A stretch of 64,000 nt of DNA from Mucilaginibacter sp. UBA5151 (GCA_002413785.1 DHXR01000017.1:16982-80981), one strand, 5' to 3'. Counted from the first letter of the stretch, positions 25,465 through 34,083 are shown. The notes: generated from the letters alone by a model not told the origin. Made by a program: numbers and translations.

Positions 25465-27663
25465 TTAAATTTTTTTAGAGGAATATACAACCTCATTTAA
25501 AAAATATTTTAGACGGTTTTCTATACAATATTGAGACACGATGCTAAAATTAAGATATAGGTAGCCAGGCGGCATATTGTGTGGTTTTCCTCTACCTGAA
25601 ATGATAATAATTTTTGTCTCTACATTCTTATTTTGAAGGATTTGTTCTTCAATAAATTTCTTTACTCCTATATCATCTTTACCAGCCGGCCATTTAGTTG
25701 CGGTTATTAATTTTTCAAGTACTCCTAAGTGAATCAATAGAAAATCGGCCTTGTTTTTATCATATTCTTTTTCGGATTTGGTTTTGACGAGAGATCTCAA
25801 ATAAATAATAGTTTTATCTTTAATCTCATTAAAACTCGTTTCATTGAGATTGAACTTTCTGGAATTATTATCCTGACGTCTAATTTTTGTACTTTCTTTC
25901 CCAGAAAGAGGAATTATTACATTCGTGCAAAATAGCAAATCGGTAAACTGTAATCCTTCCGAAGTATTTCCAGCTTTCTGTTCAGGCCTGTAGGTTGTAT
26001 TTTCTGCCAATTCCTGTAAACGTTCATCAATAATATAAATAGTAGTAACTGAACCTTCTATGAGACGACACAATGCTGGAAAATCGTGTTCTTCAATTGT
26101 ATCTGGAAATTCTTTAGCTTTGTTTTTTAAGACTTTTTTTAATAAAAAGTAATCTTTAGAATTGTAAGGCTCGGAATAAGATATTTGGTTGCGAAGACCA
26201 GTATTTACGTTGAAGGAATTCGCTCCGTTTAATGCCGCAAATATATCATCGTTTATTGCATTTTGATTTTCCTGAGAATTAAGATTAAGCATTTTCAAGC
26301 ATCCAGAAATTCCATGGTCGGATAAATCTACAATAAAACTTTCGTCAAAGTCTTGATCCGAAAAATACTCCGGTTCAATGTTTATTTTAGAAAAACTGGA
26401 GCGCCAAAATCCAGAGCTGATTTTTAATCCTAAATAAGCTAATTGTTTTAATAGCCAGTTTTTCCAAATATAATTTATCAATTTTTTAGGAGTGTCTTCT
26501 GCTAAAATTTTAAGGATAAATTCAATTTCAGTTTTTTCGATTTTCTGCGCAAAACGACTCTTAACAAAAGATTTCTTTCCTGCAAAGTAAACCAATTGTC
26601 GATTAGGCAGGCCGGTAATATTAGGGATTACAAATTTCTCATAGTCTGCTTTTGTGCCATAAAACAGCATAATAGGAAAGGCATATACGTTATTCAGATT
26701 CAGATTTTCCTCGTTTTCGTTATTAACAATACATAATTTTATTCCCTGTTTTCGAAGCCTTGCTAAATTTTCTGGTTTTAAACTATTTATATCTTCAATT
26801 TTGTCCTGACTAATTACAATAAGCAACTCTTTAGGTTTTAATAAAAACAACCGATAACCATAGTGTTTATGGTATCCAATGGCTTTTAAAAAATTAGGCT
26901 GGTTGTTACCCTCCCCATTTTTTTTTGGCGGATAATAACTTTGATTGTTACTAATATCAATTTTAAATTCTTCGTCATTTATTAGTTCAATTGGTTTTTT
27001 TCTTAAATATGCCGCTGATGCTTCCATTTCAATAAGTCCCCACGCTCCAGATCGAAGTTTACCACTTTCTAATAAGTTTGAATTAAGCTTTTCATTTTGA
27101 CTTATTATTAATCCACTTAGGTTATTTTTTTCAATATTGTCGTATATCTTTACTTCATAAAATTCATCTTCTGTTGCACATTCGTCAAAATCAATATAAA
27201 GTCTCAATGGTTTGTTAAAAGTGCTATTGTGTTTTGCGCAATTTCGAATTATATTTTCCAGAATAAGATAGAACGCATGACAACCTAATACATCATTAGG
27301 AATAGATACACCAATGTCATTTGAAGTATCCATAATAATGCATTTTTTACAAGTTTCAGAACAAGGCTCTTTTTTACACTTGTCATCACAATTAATAACA
27401 TTTCTTATGACAAATTGAAATTCAAAATCGTGAGTTCCACTAATATATTCTAAAAGGATTCGATTTTTGTCCAAATCGGCCATTATTTCAGAGAAAAAGA
27501 GCCTTGTATTTTCTAATGTAGGTTCGCCAAAAGTAATATCCGCTAAAAAATCCATGCGAGACTTCTGGTACGAATTAAATATGGAAAACAGAGACACACC
27601 ATCAAGTTCATTATTGGCAGGAATATTTAAACTTTTATAGATCTTAAAAATGTTACCGTTCAT
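25465..27663 (-). CDS. HATPase (histidine kinase catalytic) half of a split kinase
   Basis: A 732-residue cytoplasmic protein. Residues about 125-235 form a GHKL ATPase domain: the N box LENIIRNCAKHN (135-146), a degenerate G1 (KIYDNIEKN, lacking DxGxG) and a G2-like RSGAWGLIEMEASAA (204-218). Before the N box a cluster of five cysteines (C92, C96, C101, C105, C108) could bind metal or sense redox state. Residues 240-732 have no recognised fold. The phospho-accepting His lies in the previous gene, which this gene overlaps by 11 bases, so the two chains presumably form one kinase. Confidence 0.72.
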   Translation of the reverse strand: MNGNIFKIYKSLNIPANNELDGVSLFSIFNSYQKSRMDFLADITFGEPTLENTRLFFSEIMADLDKNRILLEYISGTHDFEFQFVIRNVINCDDKCKKEPCSETCKKCIIMDTSNDIGVSIPNDVLGCHAFYLILENIIRNCAKHNSTFNKPLRLYIDFDECATEDEFYEVKIYDNIEKNNLSGLIISQNEKLNSNLLESGKLRSGAWGLIEMEASAAYLRKKPIELINDEEFKIDISNNQSYYPPKKNGEGNNQPNFLKAIGYHKHYGYRLFLLKPKELLIVISQDKIEDINSLKPENLARLRKQGIKLCIVNNENEENLNLNNVYAFPIMLFYGTKADYEKFVIPNITGLPNRQLVYFAGKKSFVKSRFAQKIEKTEIEFILKILAEDTPKKLINYIWKNWLLKQLAYLGLKISSGFWRSSFSKINIEPEYFSDQDFDESFIVDLSDHGISGCLKMLNLNSQENQNAINDDIFAALNGANSFNVNTGLRNQISYSEPYNSKDYFLLKKVLKNKAKEFPDTIEEHDFPALCRLIEGSVTTIYIIDERLQELAENTTYRPEQKAGNTSEGLQFTDLLFCTNVIIPLSGKESTKIRRQDNNSRKFNLNETSFNEIKDKTIIYLRSLVKTKSEKEYDKNKADFLLIHLGVLEKLITATKWPAGKDDIGVKKFIEEQILQNKNVETKIIIISGRGKPHNMPPGYLYLNFSIVSQYCIENRLKYFLNEVVYSSKKI

Positions 27664-28492
27664 AATTGTTCGGTTTGTAGTTTATTATTTCCAAAATTCT
27701 ATCGGGGGTAACTAATCTGCTTAAAACATGGCTTCCAATATTATGACTCATATTACGGGCCATTACTTGCGAGATGGCAGCTTTTGTTGCCTGTCGTTGC
27801 ATATCCGTATATAATGTTGGAATGAGGTTCTTGAATGCTATTTCTTGGAGAAGGGTTTCACAAATCCTCCCTATTATACCAATTTGTTTAAAGTTTAATT
27901 GACATGCAAATGTTAGAAAAATGCCGCTATACAAATTAAAGTCTGATTTTGATTCAATAGGTAATGTTAGATTTTTCACAAAAACGCTCGCCGCTGTTGG
28001 ATATATTTTAAACATTAATTTGACCCAATTATCCCATTGTTTTACACAATGGTCATCATTTTCAAAGCGCTCGTATTTGGCAACCGTATCCCTTTCCATA
28101 TATTCCAGAGAATACTTTTGGACAGTATCACTATGTTTTCTATCCTTATACCATATACCATCATCATTTTGGGGATCGAATTTACATATAGATAAAATAG
28201 ATTTGTTTTTAGCGCTCTTAAAGAATTTTAGTAGTTCAATAGAATATTTATCTTTTTCTTGATGACAAAAATTAAAGACTTTATATTCATTAACCTTATC
28301 AGATTCGCTTCCGTAGTTCACTATTTGACATGAAATTATATTTTGAGTTTCAATAGTATTACCTTCCGAAGATGTTGTTAAAGTGATATCCTCATTACCT
28401 TTGTTTTCAAAGCCAACAAATGAATCTAAATACTTAACCAGATGTGTAATTTGTTTTTTCAAATCAACCCGGCTTTTTATTTCATAGCTCAT
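27653..28492 (-). CDS. histidine phospho-acceptor half of a split kinase
   Basis: A 279-residue cytoplasmic protein. The C-terminal helix KAAISQVMARNMSHNIGSH carries an H-box-like motif with H250 and H255, as in kinases where a dimerisation helix precedes the HATPase domain. No transmembrane segment is present; the N-terminal 200 residues have no recognised sensor fold. The stop lies inside the start of the HATPase gene (27653-27663, -1 frame relation). This could be a natural split or a frameshifted single gene. The start overlaps the stop of the substrate-binding lipoprotein gene as ATGA, tying signal input and kinase together. Confidence 0.68.
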   Translation of the reverse strand: MSYEIKSRVDLKKQITHLVKYLDSFVGFENKGNEDITLTTSSEGNTIETQNIISCQIVNYGSESDKVNEYKVFNFCHQEKDKYSIELLKFFKSAKNKSILSICKFDPQNDDGIWYKDRKHSDTVQKYSLEYMERDTVAKYERFENDDHCVKQWDNWVKLMFKIYPTAASVFVKNLTLPIESKSDFNLYSGIFLTFACQLNFKQIGIIGRICETLLQEIAFKNLIPTLYTDMQRQATKAAISQVMARNMSHNIGSHVLSRLVTPDRILEIINYKPNNYER

Positions 28493-29460
28493 TTTCGATA
28501 ATATTTTTTCACAAATGATAAGTCTACAGCATTTTTATAATTTACATTTTTTATTAATCCTACGTCTTTCACCAGTGTAACCATTTCTTCTAACTTACTT
28601 TCGTCAACCATTAAAAATTGATTGTTATAACCATTGAAGTAAGGTATACCTTTATTAAAAGATGTACGCTCCCTTTTTTCATCTATACTTTTATCATACG
28701 CCTTCAACTCTTTAGCAGCATTATCAGGATCTTTAAAAGACTTTGTCCATCCCTCAATAACTGTATTAATAAATAGTTGGACCAACTCTCTATTTTTTTC
28801 AACAAATTCTCGTTTTGCAAAGTAAACCCTCCCAGGAAAAACCACTCCAAATTTTCGTGGCTCAATCATATTATACTTCACCCCCTGTTCATCTAAAGCT
28901 ACATTTTCTACATAAATAAATGCAAGTTTAACATCATAAATTTTATTTATGAACCCGGTTAAATCAAAACCTGCAGGAATTTCTTTTACTTTAGATAAAT
29001 CCACTCCGGTTTTCTTTAAAAATCCTCTATAAACAAATTCCGTTGAACCACCTGGCATGATACCAACTGATTTACCTTCAAAATCTGTCGGCTTACTAAA
29101 TTTCTCATTTTGTAGGGTAAGAAAAACAGTTGGGGAGGCATTATTAATAAATCCTAATGTTACTAAATCTGCGCCTTTTTCATTAGCTGCCAATAATTTG
29201 TCAAATGTAGTTATGCCTATTTGGTCTGATCCAGCAATTATTAGCTTTACAGGATCAACTCCTTCTCCAGCTTGTAAACACTTCATTTCAATATTATTAC
29301 TCTTCGCAAAATCATTCATGCCAACAATATCTCCAAAAAAAGACATGTTGGTTGTCCAATCAAAACGTAAAGATATTTTTCGATTGTTTGATGCTCCACT
29401 ATTGTTACAACTTTGTAAAATAATAAATAGGCTGGCTAATAATAAGGTTGATTTTTTCAT
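28489..29460 (-). CDS. ABC importer substrate-binding lipoprotein, SsuA/THI5 (NMT1) type
   Basis: A 323-residue periplasmic lipoprotein with signal peptide and lipobox LQSC (Cys18). The mature part matches the SsuA/THI5/TauA-type fold: LRFDWTTNMSFFGDIVGMND near 31-50, KLIIAGSDQIGITTFDKLL near 70-90, GKSVGIMPGGSTEFVYRGFL near 130. Such proteins bind thiamine precursors, sulfonates, nitrate-like or aromatic ligands; which one cannot be told. It overlaps the preceding methyltransferase and following kinase genes by 4 bases each, so it may also act as the sensor part of the kinase system. Confidence 0.88.
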   Translation of the reverse strand: MKKSTLLLASLFIILQSCNNSGASNNRKISLRFDWTTNMSFFGDIVGMNDFAKSNNIEMKCLQAGEGVDPVKLIIAGSDQIGITTFDKLLAANEKGADLVTLGFINNASPTVFLTLQNEKFSKPTDFEGKSVGIMPGGSTEFVYRGFLKKTGVDLSKVKEIPAGFDLTGFINKIYDVKLAFIYVENVALDEQGVKYNMIEPRKFGVVFPGRVYFAKREFVEKNRELVQLFINTVIEGWTKSFKDPDNAAKELKAYDKSIDEKRERTSFNKGIPYFNGYNNQFLMVDESKLEEMVTLVKDVGLIKNVNYKNAVDLSFVKKYYRK

Positions 29461-30182
29461 ATTATTTGTTTCTTACATTCTATAATTAAAAACGGTGGAA
29501 ATAAAAATTCCTTATCTTGATTTTTAAAATCTTTATCAGGTACCTCTATGACTTTCGTTATCATAAAGCCACATGATATAATCATATTCAAAACAATTGA
29601 TATTGGTCTATGGTAACATTCAAAACTAATGTGCTCTTTACTGTTTTCAGTATCCAGATGTACAAAATAAGGCAGATGGCTGTTTAAATAATCAAACTTC
29701 AATTTTTGAGTTGAAAAGTCTGTGTGAAAAGTGGAAAAAAAATTATTCTTAAAAGCCGGATGAGTCATTCCTATTATAAATGTTCCATCATCGAGTAATA
29801 GCTGCCAGATTTTTTTAAAAATTCTATTTAACTCTTCGTTTTCTTTGATTACCGTAACAACATGAATTAAAGAGATAACATTAAAATATAATAATGGCAA
29901 TTTACTATCTTCTGTATAAAATCGATTTATAGTTTTTCTATTGGCTTTTGCAAAATCTATCATTCCATTGCTTGGATCATATAGATATTTTTCGCATTTA
30001 ACATTAACCAAATCTAAAAATCCACCATCACCACCACCGTAATCTAAAAGTTTAGCACCTTGTCTAATTTTAAGAATATCTATTATCGCTGGGAAAAGAA
30101 TAGTTTTTCGATTTTCCACTTCCAAATTAGCATATTTTTCAGGCGTCTCTCCCCAAAATCCTATGATGTCGTTATTGCTCAT
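29457..30182 (-). CDS. class I SAM-dependent methyltransferase
   Basis: A 241-residue Rossmann methyltransferase. Motif I is LLDYGGGDGGFL (D47 to about residue 56), acidic motif II is near KYLYDPSNGMIDFAK, and motif IV is in the VISLIHVVTVIKEN segment; the C-terminal beta strands are present. The substrate is unknown. The start overlaps the stop of the other methyltransferase gene (30179-30182) and the stop overlaps the lipoprotein start (29457-29460), so it is embedded in the transporter-kinase operon. It could modify the imported compound, a second messenger or a protein. Confidence 0.85.
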   Translation of the reverse strand: MSNNDIIGFWGETPEKYANLEVENRKTILFPAIIDILKIRQGAKLLDYGGGDGGFLDLVNVKCEKYLYDPSNGMIDFAKANRKTINRFYTEDSKLPLLYFNVISLIHVVTVIKENEELNRIFKKIWQLLLDDGTFIIGMTHPAFKNNFFSTFHTDFSTQKLKFDYLNSHLPYFVHLDTENSKEHISFECYHRPISIVLNMIISCGFMITKVIEVPDKDFKNQDKEFLFPPFLIIECKKQII

Positions 30183-30988
30183 TTTTTGTAACCAATTACA
30201 AATATTTCCGAATCGGAGTCAATAATATTAATATCTGATGATCCTAAAGTCATTAAGAGTTGTTTAATAATAAGTGCAATTTGGAAAGGCTTTTCTTCAT
30301 CAACAATCCCCGTGGAATAATCGTACATTCCTTTAATTGCTTCATTTTTCTCATTGTCAATATATCCATTTGATACAGATAGAATAATTAAGCCTTTGGG
30401 TTTAGTTATGAAGAAGCATTTTTCAACGCTTTCTTTAATATTAATACCAGAACTGTGTAGGGTTCTTAATGAAATACAATAGTCAAAACTGTTCTTTCTA
30501 AAGTTAGAAGAAAGAAATGATTCATTTATAACTTCAATATGACGGTGTATAAAAGATCGTTGTAATTTGTCAATTGCCCTTCTACTAATGTCAATTAACG
30601 TAATTTGTGGTTTATTAAAATCATCGCCGAGAATATCTCTTAATTCTCTGCCATCATTACAACCAATATCTATTAAAGACTTTGATACGTCGATATTTTC
30701 AAAATATGGTCTAATGCTTTTGCACCAATTCAATCCAAATATTTTCCTTAAATCATTGACCTCATCCCAATTACCGTACTTAATATCGTAGGCATATTGA
30801 AGGGCTTGATTTATAATTTCTATAAAAGAACTACCTCTTTGTTTGCATAATAATTTTATATTATCATCTAAAGAAATACACTTATCCATTTGAATATTTA
30901 GCGTAGAATAATTTTTATCAAAATATTCTAAAAACAAACTCGTAATGTTTAATTCGTGGTATTCCAATATTTTCTCAATTAAATCCAT
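30179..30988 (-). CDS. class I SAM-dependent methyltransferase with N-terminal extension
   Basis: A 269-residue protein. The first about 100 residues are a helical extension; the Rossmann methyltransferase follows with SLIDIGCNDGREL (motif I, D107-G113), ITLIDISRRAID (motif II) and FDYCISLRTLHSSG (motif IV). It overlaps the permease gene by 10 bases upstream and the next methyltransferase by 4 bases. Two different methyltransferases side by side inside an ABC importer operon is unusual; both appear intact. Substrate unknown. Confidence 0.83.
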   Translation of the reverse strand: MDLIEKILEYHELNITSLFLEYFDKNYSTLNIQMDKCISLDDNIKLLCKQRGSSFIEIINQALQYAYDIKYGNWDEVNDLRKIFGLNWCKSIRPYFENIDVSKSLIDIGCNDGRELRDILGDDFNKPQITLIDISRRAIDKLQRSFIHRHIEVINESFLSSNFRKNSFDYCISLRTLHSSGINIKESVEKCFFITKPKGLIILSVSNGYIDNEKNEAIKGMYDYSTGIVDEEKPFQIALIIKQLLMTLGSSDINIIDSDSEIFVIGYKK

Positions 30989-31713
30989 CTTACAATTCTT
31001 CTCTCAATTATAACAAAAAGCGAATAAAAAAATATTCCAATAAACATGGAAAGAAATAACGAAGACATCATCAATTCGGGTTCAAGTCTGATTGCGCTTA
31101 TATATAAATTTTTACCTAAACCATTTTCAGCCCCACTAAATTCTGCAACTATTGCACCAATAACTGCAAGGTTGGCACTTATTTTAAGACCTGCCAAAAT
31201 GCTCGGCATTGAGAGAGGGAAATAGACGTTTTTTATGCGAAACTTCAAAGGTGCTTGGTAAACCATCATTAATTCATGAATATTTTTTGAAATAGATTTG
31301 TATCCTTGCGCGAAATTTATGAATATGGGGAAAAAACTAATCAACGCGGCCATTGCGATCTTTGACGAAAGCCCGATGCCCATTAGGACAATAAAAAATG
31401 GTGCCAATACAATTAAAGGTATTACCTGTGAAGTTATCATTATTGGTAATATATAATCCATTAGTTTGGGCCTATAAAAGCAAAGTACCATCATGCTAAA
31501 GCTGAAGCAAATGGCTATTGCAAGGCCCGATACCGCTTCCAGTAAAGTTGTATAGGTTGCCTGTAACAGATCGAAATGGTTCTGTATGAAATAGCTAATA
31601 ACCAAAGATGGTGACGATAGTAATAACCTGGCAGTATTGCTGGTACTGCCAAAGTATTGCCATATACCAAGTATTATACAACTAAGTAACAGGTATATGA
31701 GCCATTTTTTCAT
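30979..31713 (-). CDS. ABC transporter permease, SsuC/TauC type
   Basis: A 244-residue inner-membrane protein with six predicted helices and the BPD-type coupling loop around MAALISFFPIFINFAQGYKS and the EAA-like segment LPSILAGLKISANLAVIGAI (written here MPSILAGLKI). It pairs with the ATPase gene 44 bases upstream and the SsuA/THI5-type lipoprotein downstream to form a complete importer. ATG 31713 (MKKWLIYLL) was preferred to 31737 because it starts right at the membrane segment. The two methyltransferase genes are placed between permease and binding protein. Confidence 0.88.
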   Translation of the reverse strand: MKKWLIYLLLSCIILGIWQYFGSTSNTARLLLSSPSLVISYFIQNHFDLLQATYTTLLEAVSGLAIAICFSFSMMVLCFYRPKLMDYILPIMITSQVIPLIVLAPFFIVLMGIGLSSKIAMAALISFFPIFINFAQGYKSISKNIHELMMVYQAPLKFRIKNVYFPLSMPSILAGLKISANLAVIGAIVAEFSGAENGLGKNLYISAIRLEPELMMSSLFLSMFIGIFFYSLFVIIERRIVRWI

Positions 31714-31757
31714 TTTAATCTTTGTGTTTATTTTCAATCTCTTTGGTGAAAAATAAT

Positions 31758-32600
31758 TTAAATTTTAAAGTGTCCATTAGCTACTTTTTCTTCAACCTGA
31801 TTATCTGCACGGCCAGTAAGTTTATTCCAATTACCATCGGTCATAATAACTTTTTGAATAGGCAAAAGGTAGTCTGCATAAACTTCTTCAAGAAATTCAG
31901 AAACATTATGTACTCTATTATATAAAGACTTTTCTGTTGTTATTTTATAATTAGCTTGTATTTGACCAAGTTGGCCAATAATTACAACCTGATTGGATAA
32001 GAGGAGCGCTTCCTGAACATCATGAGTAACTACCACAATAGTAGTTTTGTGCAATTCACGCAACTTTTCTAACTCAATATAAAGTTTACTCTTCCAGGCG
32101 ATATCAAGCGCGGAAAACGGTTCATCCAATAAAAGCAACTCCGGCTCTGTAGCAAAACTGCGTGCCAGCGCAACGCGTGTTTTCATGCCACCAGACAATT
32201 GATTTGGAAAGTAAGATGAAAATTCTGTCAACCCAACCGTTTCAATCAACCTGCCCACTTTCTCGTGATTTTTGACCCCTTTGATCTGTAAGGGAAGTTC
32301 AATATTTTGCCGCACCGTTAAATTAGGCATTAATGTGGCCTCTTGGAACATAAAAGCCAATTTACCATCCTTGAGGTATTCATCTGTAGAAACACTATTT
32401 ATGTCAATTTTACCTGAAGAAAGCGAATTGCTATTTGTATTTAGTATGCCTGAGATTAATCTAAGTAGGGTGGATTTCCCACAGCCGGAAGCACCCACCA
32501 CAGCAATAGTTTCTCCTTTTGGTAAAGCAAAGGAAACATTCTTTAATACACTTCTTTTCCCATCATAGGAAAAACTTATATCATCGACTTTGAGGTACAT
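31758..32600 (-). CDS. ABC transporter ATP-binding protein, SsuB/TauB type
   Basis: A 280-residue ATPase with Walker A GASGCGKSTL (about 37-46), Q-loop FMFQEATLMP (written AFMFQE), signature LSGGMKTRVALARS (about 135-148), Walker B LLLLDEPFSALD and the H-loop VVVTHDVQEA. All motifs are intact. It energises the import system with the permease and binding protein. ATG 32600 fits the family start (MYLKVDDISF); an in-frame ATG at 32648 would run across the TGGTTAG repeats. The start codon lies inside a 9-base-arm palindrome (32596-32615), which may modulate translation. Confidence 0.9.
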   Translation of the reverse strand: MYLKVDDISFSYDGKRSVLKNVSFALPKGETIAVVGASGCGKSTLLRLISGILNTNSNSLSSGKIDINSVSTDEYLKDGKLAFMFQEATLMPNLTVRQNIELPLQIKGVKNHEKVGRLIETVGLTEFSSYFPNQLSGGMKTRVALARSFATEPELLLLDEPFSALDIAWKSKLYIELEKLRELHKTTIVVVTHDVQEALLLSNQVVIIGQLGQIQANYKITTEKSLYNRVHNVSEFLEEVYADYLLPIQKVIMTDGNWNKLTGRADNQVEEKVANGHFKI

Positions 32601-32636
32601 ACATGAATGTATGTAACGATGGTTAGTAATGGTTAG
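32596..32636. promoter_or_regulatory. palindrome over the ABC ATPase start and tandem TGGTTAG operator
   Basis: TACATACAT/ATGTATGTA (32596-32604 and 32607-32615) is a perfect inverted repeat overlapping the start codon of the ATPase gene. Just upstream, TGGTTAG is repeated at 32620-32626 and 32630-32636 with 10-base spacing and followed by TAAAAT, as at 19391-19407 before the DUF4407 operon. A regulated internal promoter after the small receiver gene is likely. Confidence 0.45.
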
Positions 32637-32661
32637 TAAAATGCTCAAAGTCTAAAATACA

Positions 32662-33465
32662 TTAACGCAAGCTAATTTCACCCCTAAAATTTACAATCTG
32701 GTTTAATACTTTAAATGTTATTGCCGAGTCAGGTAAGCAAACCATTTCTTCGCAATCTTCTACGTGAAATTTATTTGTGTGATACACCAAGTGTTCTTTT
32801 CGCAAATTGGCCAAAAGTTCTTTTGGCAATAAAAAGTCTGAATAGATTACTAATCTGCCAACCGATTTTGGATTAAGGATATTTGCAAGTTCTATAGAGG
32901 AATCAAATGCGTATAAATTTATTTGAAAGCATGAAGGCTCGTTTTTAAAGAAAGAAATTGCACTGGTTCGGGCTCTAATAGGGTTATCGTCATTAAAATA
33001 TGCCGACATCTTTCCTTTTGGGATTTTATCATTTCCAAAATATTCTATTTCGTAAGTCAAATGTTTTATACGGGAAGTTATCCAATCACATTGATAGAAA
33101 CTAACAAAATTGTCAATGATCTCAACAAGATCGGAAGGATGGCTAACCTGTTTATTTTGATAATAGCTTGAAACGGTATAACTCCCCCCGAATTCTTGTC
33201 CAGATATAACAATTACAGGGGTAAAAGGAAATTCCTTTTCGAGATGAATTACGGCATCTTCTTTTTTTGGCCCCTCGCCAAGTAATTCCCAATCTAATAA
33301 AATCCCCAAAATACAGGACTTAACTTCAAGAGGAAGAAGCAATGCTTCATTTACTGTTTTTACAAGAACAAGTGTATAGTCAAGATTTTTTTCATCTATA
33401 TAATAATCTATACCAGCGAATTGATTTTTATCATTTGTAATATATATGATGTAACGGAGGATCAT
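32662..33465 (-). CDS. receiver-like regulator, first gene of the module
   Basis: A 267-residue protein. The first about 110 residues resemble a receiver: strand IIYITNDKNQF with a single acidic residue, ILGILLDWELLG with D58 at the acceptor place, and PVIVISGQEFG with Ser88; the conserved Lys is uncertain. The rest (about 115-267) has no recognised DNA-binding motif. It resembles receiver-like domains found at the N-terminus of some other regulators. It precedes the ABC ATPase gene by 61 bases, so it probably reads the state of the split kinase. A palindrome lies just upstream of its start. Confidence 0.6.
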   Translation of the reverse strand: MILRYIIYITNDKNQFAGIDYYIDEKNLDYTLVLVKTVNEALLLPLEVKSCILGILLDWELLGEGPKKEDAVIHLEKEFPFTPVIVISGQEFGGSYTVSSYYQNKQVSHPSDLVEIIDNFVSFYQCDWITSRIKHLTYEIEYFGNDKIPKGKMSAYFNDDNPIRARTSAISFFKNEPSCFQINLYAFDSSIELANILNPKSVGRLVIYSDFLLPKELLANLRKEHLVYHTNKFHVEDCEEMVCLPDSAITFKVLNQIVNFRGEISLR

Positions 33466-33486
33466 AAAAGCTTTTCAAACTATTAA

Positions 33487-33501
33487 TATCTTTCGAAGAT
33501 A
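33487..33501. promoter_or_regulatory. TATCTT/AAGATA inverted repeat upstream of the module
   Basis: Arms TATCTT (33487-33492) and AAGATA (33496-33501) around TCG lie 22-36 bases upstream of the first gene of the module. Position and symmetry suit a repressor or activator site. No perfect TAnnTTTG promoter box is seen next to it. Confidence 0.35.
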
Positions 33502-33555
33502 GTAAACAATGTATTTCACTATCGTAATAAAACAAAGTTAATCCCGCATGGATTA

Positions 33556-34083
33556 TTATAATTCATCAGATTTGTAACCAATCCTTTTCCGCGGGTGTGG
33601 AGTTGCCTTTTTCTCAATCAATTCATCCAGACATCGAAATACTACATCCATATTTTTATCTTGATTATCCAGCTTCATTTTAATTTTTTCAATTTCCACC
33701 CGTAATTCGGTGTGATCTAACAGCATTTGACGGATGCGGGTGAAAATTCGCATAATCTGAATATTGACATTAATTGCCCTGTCGCTGGATAATACCCCGG
33801 ATAACATGGCTACACCCTGCTCACTAAAACAATTTGGGGCTTGCCGCCGTCCGCCCCAACTTGCTATTCCATTTTGGAAGAGCAAGTTTTTATATTCTTC
33901 ATCTGTCAGCCGAAATGAGAAATCAGGCGGAAAACGCTTAATATTTCGGGCAACGGCCTTGTTTAAATTACCAGTTGTTACCTGATAAAGTTCTGCCAAA
34001 TCTTCATCCAGCATGACTTTTTGTTCCCTTACAAAGTAAATTTTATTAATGATAGCTTCATCGGCCATTAATTGATCTTTCAT
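33556..34083 (-). CDS. ORF6N domain protein
   Basis: A 175-residue DNA-binding-type protein with an ORF6N domain (KIYFVREQKVMLDEDLAELY, YQVTTGNLNKAVARNIKRFP, FRLTDEEYKNLLFQ, FSEQGVAMLSGVLSS), followed by a coiled coil (about 115-155) and a basic tail. ORF6N proteins occur in phages and mobile elements, often near integrases, and are presumed regulators. ATG 34083 was chosen over an extension to 34143 because the latter lacks family sequence. It lies between integrase and cargo in the same orientation. Confidence 0.88.
   Translation of the reverse strand: MKDQLMADEAIINKIYFVREQKVMLDEDLAELYQVTTGNLNKAVARNIKRFPPDFSFRLTDEEYKNLLFQNGIASWGGRRQAPNCFSEQGVAMLSGVLSSDRAINVNIQIMRIFTRIRQMLLDHTELRVEIEKIKMKLDNQDKNMDVVFRCLDELIEKKATPHPRKRIGYKSDEL

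Noticed and set aside
28489..32600. Simple taurine or sulfonate utilisation operon
   Set aside because: No desulfonating enzyme (SsuD/TauD) is present, and the importer genes are interleaved with methyltransferases and kinase genes.
19711..33465. Detocs-type two-component phage defence
   Set aside because: Detocs has a TPR sensor kinase, a phosphotransfer receiver and a PNP-domain effector; none of these arrangements is seen and an ABC importer and methyltransferases are present instead.
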